Shown piece after piece: positions 1 through 10,522 of a stretch of 64,000 nucleotides of DNA. The position numbers and the translations under genes were made by a program. This DNA comes from Charina bottae (taxonomy: Eukaryota; Chordata; Lepidosauria; Squamata; Charinaidae): contig JALMGJ010000006.1 in assembly GCA_023362775.1 (NCBI GenBank), positions 8,827,001 to 8,891,000 of the forward strand, given 5' to 3'. Each line of letters opens with the position of its first letter. Position 1 is the first letter of the stretch. The notes under the pieces are model-generated. The model was not told where the DNA came from. It did not search any database and saw only the letters and a list, made by a program, of their open reading frames with translations.

Positions 1-250
1 CACAAAAAAAACAAATGCAAGTGTAAAAAATACAAAAATATAAAATATAAAATTCAAGATGGGCATAAAATCTTATCCTTGGCACGATCACAGTGCCAGC
101 CACCCCCATGAAGGGCTATCACCCCTCCCATCCCAAGCGGGGAGGCATAACCATGTCTTCACCCCTCTCTGGAAGGCGGGGAGAGTGGGGGCCTGTCTAA
201 CCTCCTGGGTTAAGCTCATGGGCCTGTCCCTGCAAAACTTTTTTCATGTT
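1..250 (-). mobile_element. L2/CR1-type LINE, 3' end of ORF2 and tail (fragment)
   Basis: Read on the minus strand, this stretch encodes a C-terminus like that of the larger LINE at 20.7-29.3 kb: a 'KTWLC' motif followed by 'AWDG' and 'SWGWL'. It ends in an A-rich tail at the left edge of the window. It is 5' truncated and cut by the window edge. The match to the other copies is seen directly; the family label L2/CR1 is from knowledge of such C-termini and tails. Confidence 0.7.
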
Positions 251-311
251 AGGAGAATAACTCTGTCACTTCCTCAAGGATGCTGTAAGATGGGTGTGAG
301 CTTCCTGTCGT

Positions 312-317
312 ACTTTA

Positions 318-361
<44 letters not shown>

Positions 362-362
362 T
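312..362. repeat. (ACTT)n microsatellite
   Basis: About twelve copies of a tetranucleotide. They abut the 3' end of the minus-strand SINE that follows, so they are probably its tail (TAAG on the minus strand) expanded into a microsatellite. Confidence 0.9.
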
Positions 363-468
363 TTTCCTGCCTTTATTATTTTTATAAATAACTCAAGGCA
401 GCAAACATACCAAATACTCCTTCCTCCTCCTATTTCCCCACAATAACAACCCTGTGAGGTGAGTTGGG

Positions 469-1078
469 CTGAGAGAGAATGACTGGCCCAAGGTCACCCA
501 GCCGGCTTTCATGCCTACGGTGGGACTAGAACTCTGTCTCCTGGTTTGCCATTGGCTCCTTCCTAGGGCTGAGAGAGAGAGACTGGCCCAAGGTCACCCA
601 GCCGGCTTCCATGCCTAAGGCAGGACTAGAAATCTCAGCCTCCTGGTTTGCCATTGTCTCCTTCCTAGGGCTGAGAGAGAATGATTGGCCCAAGGTCACC
701 CAGCCGGCTTCCATGCCTAAGGCGGGACTAGAACTCTCAGCCTCCTGGTTTGCCATTGGCTCCTTCCTAGGGCTGAGAGAGAGAGACTGGCCCAAGGTCA
801 CCCAGCCGGCTTTCATGCCTAAGGCGGGACTAGAACTCTCAGTCTCCTGGTTTGCCATTGGCTCCTTCCTAGGGCTGAGAGACAGAGACTGGCCCAAGGT
901 CACCTAGCCGGCTTTCATGCCTAAGGCGGGACTAGAACTCTCAGTCTCCTCGTTTGCCATTGGCTCCTTCCTAGGGCTGAGAGAGAGAGTGACTGGTCCA
1001 AGGTCACCCAGCCGGCTTTCATGCCTAAGGCGGAACTAGAACTCTCAGTCTCCTGGTTTCTAGCCCATTGCCTTAACC
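469..1078 (-). repeat. Six tandem units of 100-102 bp inside the SINE
   Basis: Units start at about 469, 569, 671, 773, 875 and 977. Each holds the 'aaggtcacccagccggc' core and a 'ctcctggtttgccattgg' segment. Only the last unit continues into the tRNA-derived head. Because 102 is divisible by three, both strands stay open for 98-125 codons. Those frames are repeat artefacts, not genes. Confidence 0.9.
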
Positions 1079-1085
1079 ACTAGAC

Positions 1086-1354
1086 CAGTGCTTTCCAAAG
1101 TTTCCACGGCGGCAACAGCAGCGCGGGGGCGTGCGGGGGGGCACGTGTGTGCACGGCGGCGTCGTGGGGGGGCGTGCGGCGGCATGCACGCCAGCCTTGC
1201 TAAAACGCGGAAGCTCTGATGGTGTGCCACCACCACTGCCGCTGTGCACGCTGCCGCCGCTGCGCAAGCCCCCGCGCCACCACCACTTCGCGACACACTG
1301 AACTGTGTGTTGAGGCACACTAAAGTGTCACAAGACACAGTTTGTAAAGCTGTG
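1086..1354. mobile_element. Non-autonomous hAT-like DNA transposon, GC-rich
   Basis: The ends are inverted: 'cagtgctttccaaa' on the left and 'tttgtaaagctgtg' on the right. The element is flanked by a perfect 8-bp duplication, 'cactagac', at 1078-1085 and 1355-1362. An 8-bp TSD with CAG-starting termini is characteristic of hAT elements. It sits in the MIR-like SINE, which continues on the other side. The interior is rich in CGG and GTG triplets. Related copies lie at 36.8 and 43.7-44.1 kb. Confidence 0.8.
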
Positions 1355-1375
1355 CACTAGACCAAACTGGCTCTC

Positions 1376-2394
1376 ATTTATTTGTTTGTATTTGTTGTTG
1401 TTGTTGTTCTGGAAGACCTTTCATGAGAAAGTGGTGGTTATAGAGGCAGTCTGAAAATAATAAGGCAGGTCTGTAACTTAGGGAGTCTTGGGAAACTCAA
1501 TGAAAAACCAGCTTTGCAAATTGAGTGGAGTAATATTGAGTGGAGTAATAGATTCTTTTAGGTTGGTAGCTTATTTCAATGTTCAGGCTATCAGCTGGTA
1601 CATAATTAGAAGTGCTGGTGAGTGCCTGTGGCATAACACCTCCCTGCCTTCTCCTGATCTTCATGAAAAATGCTTGAATAGTGTAGCTTCCGGCAGAATT
1701 CCCCTGACCCCCCTCCCCACCCACCTGGCACACATATTCTTCTTGATGTAAAACCCTTTCCAAATGCTGGGAAGCAAATGCCAATCCTGTTCTGCTGAGC
1801 GGGGCGTGCTTGCCAGAGATGTGGGGGAGAAGCAGCTTAGCTGACATTCCAAGCTCATGTGCAGGAATGTGCTCAGTGTTGCGCCAGGTGCGCTCCACCA
1901 GCATGATTCACCTGGTGTAAATCAGGGGCCGTTGGCCTAGGATAAGCAGATAGCATTCTTGAAACGACTTTGAATGCTGGCCAAGAACGAGTCCACTGTT
2001 CACAAGCTGCCTTGGACAGAGTCTGCTACAGCTGTGCACATTAAACTACAATGTTTTTTCTTCCTCTCTCCAAGTTTAATAATGGCTATCCAGTCCTCAT
2101 CTTACCACCGTGTGCATCTGCTGAGGGTGTCCATGTTCCACTCAGCAGATGAATAGGAGGAGGGGAGGAGGGGGACCATGACTTGAGGTTGAGGTGCTAC
2201 CATGGAATGGGGAGATGAGAACTTTGGTAGAGGTTCTCCTTAGATCTGGAACAGATCCTAATGGGTAATTTATGCTAGATTTCAGCACAATCTTTCCCAA
2301 ACTGGTACCCTCAGAAGTGTAGAATACGACTCTGCAAATTCCCTCTCCAGCATGGCTTATTTGGGGGAAATTTGGGGAACTAAGCAGGTAGTCC
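1376..2394. other. Unassigned sequence
   Basis: No gene or recognised repeat seen. Short open frames here have no family resemblance I can name. Confidence 0.5.
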
Positions 2395-2920
2395 TCGCTT
2401 ACCGACCACTTGTTCAGCGACTGTTTGAAGTTGCGACGGCACTGAACGAGTGGTACTTACCACTGGTCCTCGAAGTTATGGCCGTCGCAGCATCCCGCAG
2501 TCACAGGATCGCCATTTGCGACCTTCCCTGATGGCTTCCCACAAGCAAAGTCAATGGGGAAGCCGGCAGGGAAGGTCGCAAGTCGCTCTGGAAAGTCTCC
2601 CTGGACTTCCTGCACAGGTGCTGCAGCGCCCCCTTCCCCGGCTCCCCAACTCACATGCCGCCTGCACCAGGCCTCCCAAGCCCTCCCCCAGCCTCCCCCA
2701 CCTCCCCGTAGTACCCTCCACAGCATCCTGGCACTCCTTACCTGGGACTCCTACCACTTCCCGCTTAATGACCTGCACATCCTGGAGTTACGACTGCAAC
2801 TGGGACTGCTGGGATTGTTGTTGCTAAGCGACGCGGTCACGTGACGTTGCGCTTTACAACCGCATCGCTTAGCGATGGCAATCCCGGTCCCAACTGCCAT
2901 CATAACCTGAGGACTGCCTG
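2395..2920. mobile_element. 'GTAGTCCTCGC' family DNA transposon (MITE) with GC-rich insert
   Basis: The terminal sequence 'caggtagtcctcgctta' on the left is mirrored by 'ctgaggactgcctg' on the right. The inner arms contain the family motifs 'agcgac', 'gttgcgacggcac' and 'atcgcttagcgatgg'. This copy is longer than the others because of a C-rich central block (about 2620-2720). Better-preserved copies of the family are flanked by TA. That suggests a Tc1/mariner-type (possibly Tigger-like) origin, but no transposase is present. Confidence 0.75.
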
Positions 2921-3004
2921 TATTTGGAAAGCAAATTTGGAACAGAACCCCTCTGAGCTTTCTTTTCCATACCCAGAAAAAGCAGTGGTATAACATAACA
3001 TGTC

Positions 3005-3372
3005 CACCCAACAGTTCGAAAGCTAAGGCAAGTAGATAAATGGGTACCACTTACGTGGGACAATTTGCTGGCGTCCTTTCGGAGGGTCGCCCTCGGACCA
3101 AAGAAGACCTGGTGAATCCCGACAATGGCGGCGGAGGACGGCAGATCCCAAATGACAACTTCCTGGACGTCAGCAGCCGGCTCGGAAGCGAGGTATTCTG
3201 GGGCATGTAGTCCGATGCCTGCGGCTGAAGAGTCGGTTCCTTCACCTCGGTAACATTGTTTAATATATATGGCTGTATAATATATATGAATTTACATGTA
3301 TGTAAGCTGCCTAGAGTCCTCCATTAGGGAGGGGATAGGCGGGGTATAAATAAGATAAATAAAATAAAATAA
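3005..3372 (+). mobile_element. Chimeric SINE, copy 1: Sauria-like middle joined to an L2-type tail
   Basis: It begins with 'cagttcgaaagctaaggc' and 'gtagataaatgggtacc', sequences shared with the Sauria-type SINEs at 13.9, 19.4 and 44.2 kb. It then has its own GC-rich middle with 'ggcggaggacgg', 'gacgtcagcagcc' and 'gcatgtagtccgatgcc'. It ends in an L2-type tail with 'ctgcctagagtcctcc' and 'ggataggcggggtataaa'. Copy 2 at 15.0-15.5 kb has the same order of parts. Confidence 0.75.
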
Positions 3373-3639
3373 AAATAACCCTTTAAAAAATAAAAAGAAA
3401 GCCTACAAAATTGCACTATTTTCTGTTACATATTATATCTATTTTTAAAATCTAAATCTAAAAATATTATCGGTCTGCAGAAATAATGTTCCATACTAAG
3501 ACTCTGCTATAGTTTTTACAAATCACCATAGCTAGAAACAGGGCCTTAATATGTAGAAATGTTGGGGAAATTCCTATTGTGCTTTTTCTTTTATTTTTCC
3601 TCCTCCACTAAATTCTTGCCTTTTTATGCTAGCCATTTT

Positions 3640-3735
3640 CTGCGATGGATTGATTATGTGCCATCAAGTCAGTGTCGACTCTTAGCAACCACATAGATGG
3701 ATTTTCTGCAGGATGAGATTTTCTACTCTACTGCA
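3640..3735 (-). mobile_element. RTE-type repeat fragment (tentative)
   Basis: 'gtgccatcaagtcagtgtcg' and 'actcttagcaaccacatag' resemble the 3' ends shared by RTE-clade LINEs and their SINEs. The fragment is short and no borders were found. Confidence 0.4.
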
Positions 3736-4073
3736 GGCAATCCCATTTGTTAGAATGAAACACTGAGATGAACCAGAGCAAACGTGTTGGTTTTATATTT
3801 AAAAAATTGTCTCACTAACATTTTAAGGTTTTTTCTTTACCCGACCCCAGTTTTAGCATTTGAAACCATCAATATATTATCTACTCTATAGAGAGAGAGG
3901 CTCAGAGAACATATATAGAGATTTACAGATCAGTCAGGATGTATTCCATTTCAATGTTCTTTACATTTCCCACATCATTCTACACATATTTTTAAAAGCA
4001 AAAATACAGATGGATCTGCATTTGTCTGCAGACACATTACTGCTATTTCCTTAACCTTTTTTTTCCAGCTCTA

Positions 4074-4165
4074 CAGGTAGTCCTCGCTTAATGATCACAA
4101 TTGGGACTGGAATTTAAACCCACAAAACAGGTTAATTCAGTGATAAGGTTAAGTAGATTATAAGA
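4074..4165. mobile_element. 'GTAGTCCTCGC' MITE, left-end fragment
   Basis: 'caggtagtcctcgcttaatg' follows TA at 4072-4073 and is continued by 'cacaattgggactgg', as in the complete copies. The right end is missing. Confidence 0.7.
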
Positions 4166-4303
4166 AAGCATCTATCATATAGACACTTTGTAGGTGTAGT
4201 TAATATATTGTAGCAAATGGGGTATTGGGAAATATTTTAAGAAAAAATTAATTAGCTCTTCCTTAAAGACATTCCTGAGTGGTCACTTTGCTGGGTTACC
4301 TCT

Positions 4304-6007
4304 TTTTTTCTTTAGTAAATGTTATTAGATTTCAAGAAAAGAATAAAAACTACAAAAAAAAAAACTACAAAGAAAGAAAAAATACTAAAAAAGTGCAGAA
4401 ACACAAGATAACTTTTTAAAAAATTTACAAAAGATGTGGCTTCCAACTTTTAACATCAAGGATATACAAAATTTCCATAATCAATCTCTTACTCTATATT
4501 AAACCAAAACATCACATTATTTCTATAACTCATTCCACTTTATCATATAATAAAAATCACTAAGTACAGTTACTCCTCCCCCTTATATTAAAATAAAGAA
4601 AACAAAGTTCATATAAACCTCCTAAACATCTTTCTCCCCTCCAAAAGATAAAACATATTTAATTATTCCCCTCCTACCACTATTCTATACATTTCTGTCT
4701 GCTATAATAAGAATCAAATTAAAAAGCACATAAGTTGTCTGCTATTATACTTAATAGTACAACAATTTTAATACTCCCAATCTTAACAAACCCAAAAAAC
4801 AAAGAATTCAAAACAGTAAATCCAAATCTTCAAAGGCAAATAGCATCAATCAAATCCTTAAAGCAAACCAGATGAACATTCTTCAACCCTTATCCCACTT
4901 CAAAATAAACTAGAGCAGTTACATATCCCCACAATGTGCACAGAGATTTCCTCTTGAAAGAATCAAACAGCCCAACTGCCCCCCTAAAAGATTCCAGGTT
5001 CTTTTCATGGCATGCCACCAGGAGATCGATTTTACTTAAAGCTTGCAGATCACTCTCTCCCTTAGATTTCTCCAACTCCATTATCCAATCTTCATCCAGC
5101 ATCTCAATAAAAATCCCAATCTCAGTCTTAAAAAAAACCCTTTCTATAGCTCTTAAATTCCTCAATTTCATCCACCACATCCCCAACATGATGGCACATT
5201 TTAGCTGTCATATTTTCCACAATGTCCTGGATATCTTGCATAAAAGTTTGATAAAAGTCAGAAGAAATCTGTTTAAAATCCTGGTGAAGGTCAGAAAAAA
5301 TCTGTTTGAAATCCCCCATGTCTCACGCAGTAGATTATGGCGCCCCCTAGGAGTTTAACCTGCGAAAGTCGAAGATATGGAAGAGTTCCAGAGATAAAGT
5401 GAGAGTGAAATAGCAGACTGTTCTCAAGGGAAAATGAAAAAAGAAAGCTGCAGGTTCAAATCAGCCGATTCAATGTGTAGGAAAATGCTAATATCTTCAA
5501 ATTTAATATAAAAATAATAACAGGAAAACACTTGTTTACTCTCAATCTTTGGAATTTCCTTTGGAAGGAAAACGAAATCCAAAACTTAAAAGGATTAAAA
5601 AAAAAAGTAATCCCAAAAATAACGTTAAGCACCAAGAGAACCAGCTTCTCCTCGCTGTAGAAAGCCTCTCTTGGGGTACATAATCTTAAAAAAAAAATAC
5701 AAGTTGGTGATTTAGAAATGGGGTGGCCGATCTTAGTGTCCCTTTAAGGCTACAGCGCAGCTTGGAAATTGTGACGTCCCAGCCTCCCGGCTGCTCTTAC
5801 CAGTCGAACGCGAAACGCTGTTTGCGATCTGGTTGCAAGCAGCCATCCGGAGGACAGATGGGATGATTCCAGGTATTCTTCTTGATCCAGAGAACGTTTC
5901 TGGGCTTCAGGAAAACCTGCCTGAGCCCAAAAAAAGTTACCGCATAGCCAGCTCCGCCCGCTGAATCAGCGGGCACAGCCGTTCAGTCTGCCATTCCCAC
6001 CGGAAGC
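4304..6007 (-). mobile_element. Internally deleted L1 (HAL1-like), inserted with a 20-bp TSD
   Basis: The direct repeat 'cactttgctgggttacctct' lies at 4284-4303 and 6008-6027. On the minus strand the unit has a GC-rich leader (6007 to about 5700), an AT-rich stretch, a small open frame starting at 5319, and a long AT-rich 3' part ending in A-rich sequence at 4304. The 3' part matches the L1-like insertion at 45514-45799 segment by segment (for example 'tatggaaatt' and 'ttatagaaataat'). No ORF2 reverse transcriptase is present. I infer an L1-mobilised, ORF2-less derivative. Confidence 0.75.
4890..5319 (-). pseudogene. Small ORF of the deleted L1 (possible ORF1), frameshifted
   Basis: A minus-strand frame opens with ATG at 5319 (context 'gacatggg'). 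It runs 63 codons of Phe/Asp/Gln/Ile-rich, probably helical sequence ('DFKQIFSDLHQDFKQIS') and stops just after a run of T. The adjacent frame, 99 codons from 5189, carries on without a gap (Glu/Lys-rich, 'MLDEDWIMELEKSKGESDL'), so a frameshift around 5128-5140 most likely split one frame of about 130 codons. Its position between leader and L1 3' UTR suggests ORF1. I see no RRM or C-terminal domain, and identification as ORF1 is inference. Confidence 0.45.
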
Positions 6008-6027
6008 CACTTTGCTGGGTTACCTCT

Positions 6028-8603
6028 AAAGGAGAAATGAGAGAGCAGTAAACTGTTCTGTTCCATGGTCCAGTAGGGCCAACTGACTTTGAAAAAAGCT
6101 AAGCTGGATCAGACCTGTTTGGCATTTGGATGAGAGTCTGCTGGTAAATATCAGTGCAAGTAGAGAGTTAGGAAGACCTTGATGGAGATATGCAGGTGCT
6201 GTTCTCTAGGGAAAAGGGGCTAAAACATTTTTTAAGTGAAAAGCAAGAAAAGTACCAGGACATGTTCATGTTGACACGAGGAGTTGATCTCACTTTGAGG
6301 AAGTCTTTAGTTTCCTCTCTGAATGACTGTACCAGAATTTTGCAATGCTGGGACCAATTGGCTTTCCACCCTATTCTTGTCATATTCATTTGAAAGATAA
6401 GTGATTGTTTTAAACTCTGAACTGTCCCAAGAGCATTAGTAGAATAAATGCAGTAATAATAATAATGAAAAAAAAAAAGACTTGGCTGCTCTTGACGTCA
6501 CATTTGCCTTTATCTCCCCCCCGCCCTTATTTCTTCACCGATCTGGGACAAAAAGTATTTCTCAGTGTCAGGAATGAAGCCTTGTATCATGTTTTCATGG
6601 TAATGATACCACTGCACATTCCAAGAAAGCGCTACCATCTGCTTACAAGGACCAATAACATTTACGTGCATTTGATTTATGAGCTTCACAGAATGGGAGG
6701 TGAGCTTTAATGCATTAATTTGTGCAAACGTGAAAAGCTGGTATTTTCAGGCTAATATAGCTGAAGATTGATTATTCTGGAATCCTTTGGTGGTGTGCAA
6801 TTAACTGTCCAGTGGTTGCATGAGTTTAAGCGCCAGGCAGCGATGTCTGTTCCTTTTGTTTTGCAGAGCTGCACTGTGGTCAAATGTAATCCGGAAGGGT
6901 GGAAAGCAAAAGAAAGGGAATTTTCTGCTTAGTATTTGTTTTTGCGACGTTGCCATGTAAAACTGGAAAGAAAGGAAGAAAGAAAGAGTAATTGATTTGG
7001 ACCAGGCAGTAAGAAATAACCACTCTTCTTTAGTCATCTGGATGATGACACACATGATAACTAAATCCACGTTCAGGGTAACTTGCAATTCCCAAAACAT
7101 GAGGAATAATTTATTAGGGCTATGCAGTGCTTTGGATTCGAAGGCAAGGAGGCGTTTTGGAGCCTGTGGGTGTGCTCATGTATCCCCTCCCTGAAACACC
7201 TCAACCTAAGAAGTCCTTTGGGGGAGGGGGGTTGCAGAAGGCAGCTAAGCAATACTAGGGGAGGCATGGCTACAGCATTGTAGGGAAAAATAGATCATGT
7301 ACTGCACTTAGATATAAATGCAAACCAAATAAAAATATTATTACTCAAGATGGTTCAAAGGCAGGGCTCACACAGCACACTAAAAGCCAGAGTCAGATGA
7401 ACAAAAACGTAAGTTTGCTGTGTTCATATAACATTCAGTGTCCAAACAAATAAGCTATATTATGGGTTAATATGGCCCAGTTCACACAACACACTAGGAT
7501 AAGGGTTGAGTTTCCTTGAATATGCCGCACCATAAACTCCCCAACTCCATTTTAGCCTGGTCTAACACATCGTACAAACCCAGCCTGTGAGTCCTGAGCA
7601 AGTAAATATCAGGAATAATTTAATCATAAGACTTGTTTTGGATTTGAACAAGTGAATCCTAGAAATGAAATGCTCTGGCTTTGCAGTTGAAGAGAAAGGA
7701 TCACCGTGACTTTTGCTGGTAGCTTCAAAGTAAATGTTAGCGTTTGCCATCTTCCTACCACCATAATGCCACCTAAACTACAGAGCCATGGTTAAGTAGA
7801 AATGTTGGCTATGGTGTGATGATAATAATAAAGTAGTCAGATTTGCACCTGGATGCTAGTAAAATTTCCTGCTGTCTGCTGAATTTTTGGTGACCCAGGA
7901 CCGTTGTAGGCTGCTTCATGGAACTGCTACCCTATTCTCTTTGGGGAAAAGGCAATTTGTATGTTTATTTGTTTATTACTTTAGAAAACACAATTGGTGT
8001 TTAGCTTTCTGTCCAAATTACAAGCCCATTTTTCAAGGAAAAGGGGAAAAAACTGCTCCTTTTTAAAACTCTTCTTGATGTTTTGCTAACATTAAACTTG
8101 ACCCTTTTGTTTCGTAAGTGATCTGAGTTGGATTTTTTGGAAGGGCTGAGGCAGGAACAGTTGTTTTTCCCCCTCATTCTTGCCAAGATCACAGGTTGTT
8201 TACCTTGGAATCCGGCAAAGTTTTGTAAGCTTCCAGGCATAATAGAAACATATTGTGTATTTACTAAAGATTACTGCTGATATTTATAAGCATGATTAAA
8301 TATGTTTTGGGGGTGGGTGGGGCATGTTGAGAATTTGGGAGGAATAATGTGTGCTTCCTGTTGGGACTTTTTTAATGAAAAATAGAAGGAACTCAACTGG
8401 TTCTCAGGATGAGTGATTTTTTGAACTTTCTGAAAGTGAATGAGCTTCAGTCAAGAGGTTATCTCTAATACTTTGTTTGTTCCAGTCAATGCAATGTGAT
8501 ACCTTTAAGGGAGGGGCATTTAAAATGTTCTGTGTTCCATGCGGTTGCATTTGTTACCCACAAAACAAATGTTTTTTGCATGTATTGAGGTTGGGGTGTG
8601 TTT
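6028..8603. other. Unassigned sequence
   Basis: No gene is supported here. About 7360-7560 has 'ttcacacaacacactagg' and similar phrases that recur loosely near 48.9 kb, so part is probably an old unnamed repeat. The open frames of 60-100 codons look random. Confidence 0.5.
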
Positions 8604-8605
8604 TA

Positions 8606-8824
8606 CAGGTAGTCCTCATTTAGCGAGTGCCTTGTTTATCGACCGTTTGCAGTTACAACGGTGATAACAAAGTGACCAGTCCTTGCATTTACGACCTTCA
8701 CAGGTCGGTATAGCAAAGGAAAGCTGAAATCAGATCGTAAAATCATGATGTTTCACTTAGTGACCGCTTTGCTTAATGACTGAGTTGCCGATCCCAGTTG
8801 TGGTCACTAAACGAGGACTACCTG
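8606..8824. mobile_element. 'GTAGTCCTCGC' MITE, complete 219-bp copy
   Basis: The termini 'caggtagtcctcatttagcg' and 'aaacgaggactacctg' are inverted, and TA flanks both sides (8604-8605 and 8825-8826). This copy best defines the family borders. TA duplication supports a Tc1/mariner-type transposase acting in trans. Confidence 0.85.
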
Positions 8825-9589
8825 TATTTTGAAGATGATATGTTAAGATACTTTTTTTGTTTGATTTTTTAGAAAAACCCATGGAGTTAAACTAGATTTT
8901 AAAAAATAGAGGCTGTTCTTTTTTTTCTTATGGAGTCAAGATGCTGACAATATGTCACACACACATGTAACATGACCTACAGTGCTTTCTGTTTACAAAA
9001 GGGTCGCACAACTTGAAACCCCCGTGCCCCCCCAGCTTTCACTGCAATCCCCAAAGCCTCGCTCATATTAATTTCAATTAACTTAATGTGCAGGTATGTT
9101 TGGCTTTTATCTATTCTGTTTGCATTCTGTCACATCAAAAAAAAAAACAACTCCTGGTGGTTTACAGCAATCCAGTAAAACATGCAGTAAACATCATGAA
9201 AATCAATTTTTTAAACAATATAATAGTAATAGAAATAAGTAATAAACCAAAATACAAGATAAAAAGAGAATACAGTGGTTAAACTGAAATAAAAAAACAG
9301 CAACACGTAACTAATTATCAGGTGTTCTGTGGAAAAGTCCTGTCTTAAGCAGCTTCTAAAATGATAATAGGGGCGATGTGAGTCTTAATTCCATAGGGGG
9401 CCATTCCGTAAGCTGGAGCAGGGACTGAGGGCACCTCCTGGCCTTATCCCATGAAAGTGGATTATAACCCAAAGCTTCTCCCAGGAAAGATGCTGAGACA
9501 GGCTGATTCAGGGAGGTGAAGGCAGTCCTGAAGGTACCTGGACGTCAGCCACGTGGGCCTTTATGGGCTAAAACCAGACATTTGAATTG

Positions 9590-10136
9590 TCTATGAAGGT
9601 TCTCAGTCATCCAGGTGGAATTGTCTGTAGCTTGAATCATGTCAACTGGATTTCTATTTTCTTAGTGGAAACGTTTCGCTCTTTATCTTCATCTAAAAGA
9701 AAAAGGACACTCATTTGAGGACATTAATGTTCACATTTTAGACAGAGAAGATAGGTGGTTTGAGAGAGGGGTCAAGGAATCCATTTATGCCAACTTGGAA
9801 AATCCTTCCTTGAATAGAGGTGGGGGCCTCAGGCACAACCTCTCCCCCATCTTCCTCCCCGTGTTGTCTTCTGTGCCTAGGAAGATTAAGACCATTTCAC
9901 AAGCTCAACAGCAGCATGGTGTTTTTAACGACCCTCCATTAGATGATAAAAGGACTTAAAAATTACATCTCAATATAACCATGACCTAGCCCCAGGTGTA
10001 AGGTCACACAGCTACCTAGGAACATATTTAGGATTCCCTTACCAACTTTGCTCAGACTGAAGAAGCCCCTTGGATAAGGAGCGAAACGTTTCCATTAAGA
10101 AAATAGAAATCCAGTTGACATGATTCAAGCTACAGA
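9590..10136 (+). mobile_element. Penelope-like element, family 1, 5'-truncated copy with inverted terminal piece
   Basis: A perfect 15-bp TSD, 'cagacatttgaattg', lies at 9575-9589 and 10137-10151. The first ~90 bp are the reverse complement of the element's own 3' end ('gcttgaatcatgtcaactgg'). They join directly to the 3' half of the GIY-YIG endonuclease ORF (from 'LKEKGHSFED' to 'SLNRGGGL'), followed by the 3' non-coding region. Long TSDs and inverted terminal pieces are usual for PLEs. The frame is truncated and non-functional. Confidence 0.85.
10045..10105 (+). ncRNA. Hammerhead-ribozyme-like core in the PLE 3' region
   Basis: The core pieces appear in order: CTGAAGA at 10057-10063, a stem-II hairpin of 'ccccttggataaggag' (one mismatch), GAAA at 10083-10086, then the very short stem III 'acgt'. 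This fits the CUGANGA...GAAA hammerhead consensus; position 7 is variable. Hammerheads are known from PLE terminal regions. Stem I looks weak, so activity is uncertain. Confidence 0.6.
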
Positions 10137-10275
10137 CAGACATTTGAATTGCACCCAGAAATGTATTGGTTTCAAGGTAAAATGGGGTATTATCATCCAA
10201 ACCAATAGATGATGTCTTCCTGTGGCTTTAGGTAGATCTTTAAAAACAAAAACCTGCAACTGGTATTTAAATTGA

Positions 10276-10365
10276 ATGTTTATTTATTTATTTATTTATT
10301 TATTTATTAATCAAATTTATCACCGCCCATCTCTACCACGGTAGACTCTGGGCGGTTATGTTGAC
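10276..10365 (-). mobile_element. L2-type LINE tail with (ATTT)n
   Basis: 'tttatcaccgcccatctc' and 'gactctgggcggttatg' form the inverted version of the LINE 3' tail, preceded by an ATTT repeat as its expanded end. Confidence 0.7.
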
Positions 10366-10522
10366 TTGTTGCAAACCCAGCCAGTGTGCACTTTAGCCTG
10401 AAAAGAAAGCAACCAATTTAGAAGATAAGAACACAAGAATCTGATTTCTCCCAGGTTAGACCCTTGATCATCAAGCCAAGTGCTGTGCATACTAACTTGT
10501 AGGAAATCTCTAGGTTCGACCC

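Larger units (their letters stand above)
363..1375 (-). mobile_element. MIR-like tRNA-derived SINE, internally expanded and interrupted by a hAT element
   Basis: The minus strand starts near 1375 with a tRNA-like head. Its A-box-like 'tggtctagtgg' is split by the hAT at 1086-1354. It then runs through a core containing 'tgggtgacctt', and through 'cctcacagggttgttgt', to an L2-like tail with 'ctgccttgagttattt'. That order is typical of MIR/CORE-SINEs, which carry L2-related tails. A related, unexpanded copy lies at 53.9-54.15 kb on the plus strand. The core is repeated six times here. No TSD was assigned. Confidence 0.75.
9140..10210 (-). mobile_element. Old L2/CR1-type LINE 3' region, interrupted by a PLE
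   Basis: On both sides of the PLE at 9590-10136 the minus strand resembles the LINE C-terminal coding region. 'cctttatgggctaaaaccag' and 'tttgaattgcacccagaaa' match the conserved segment seen at 11.04 and 21.05 kb. The left part (9140-9330) looks like a decayed 3' UTR with 'ggtggtttacagcaa'. It is too degenerate for an open frame. Confidence 0.6.

Noticed and set aside
526..907. Overlapping open frames of 98 and 125 codons on both strands
   Set aside because: They run through 102-bp tandem SINE units, so openness follows from the period, not from coding selection.
1100..1300. GC-rich, CpG-containing stretch that could be a promoter CpG island
   Set aside because: It lies wholly inside a hAT element with clear ends and TSD.
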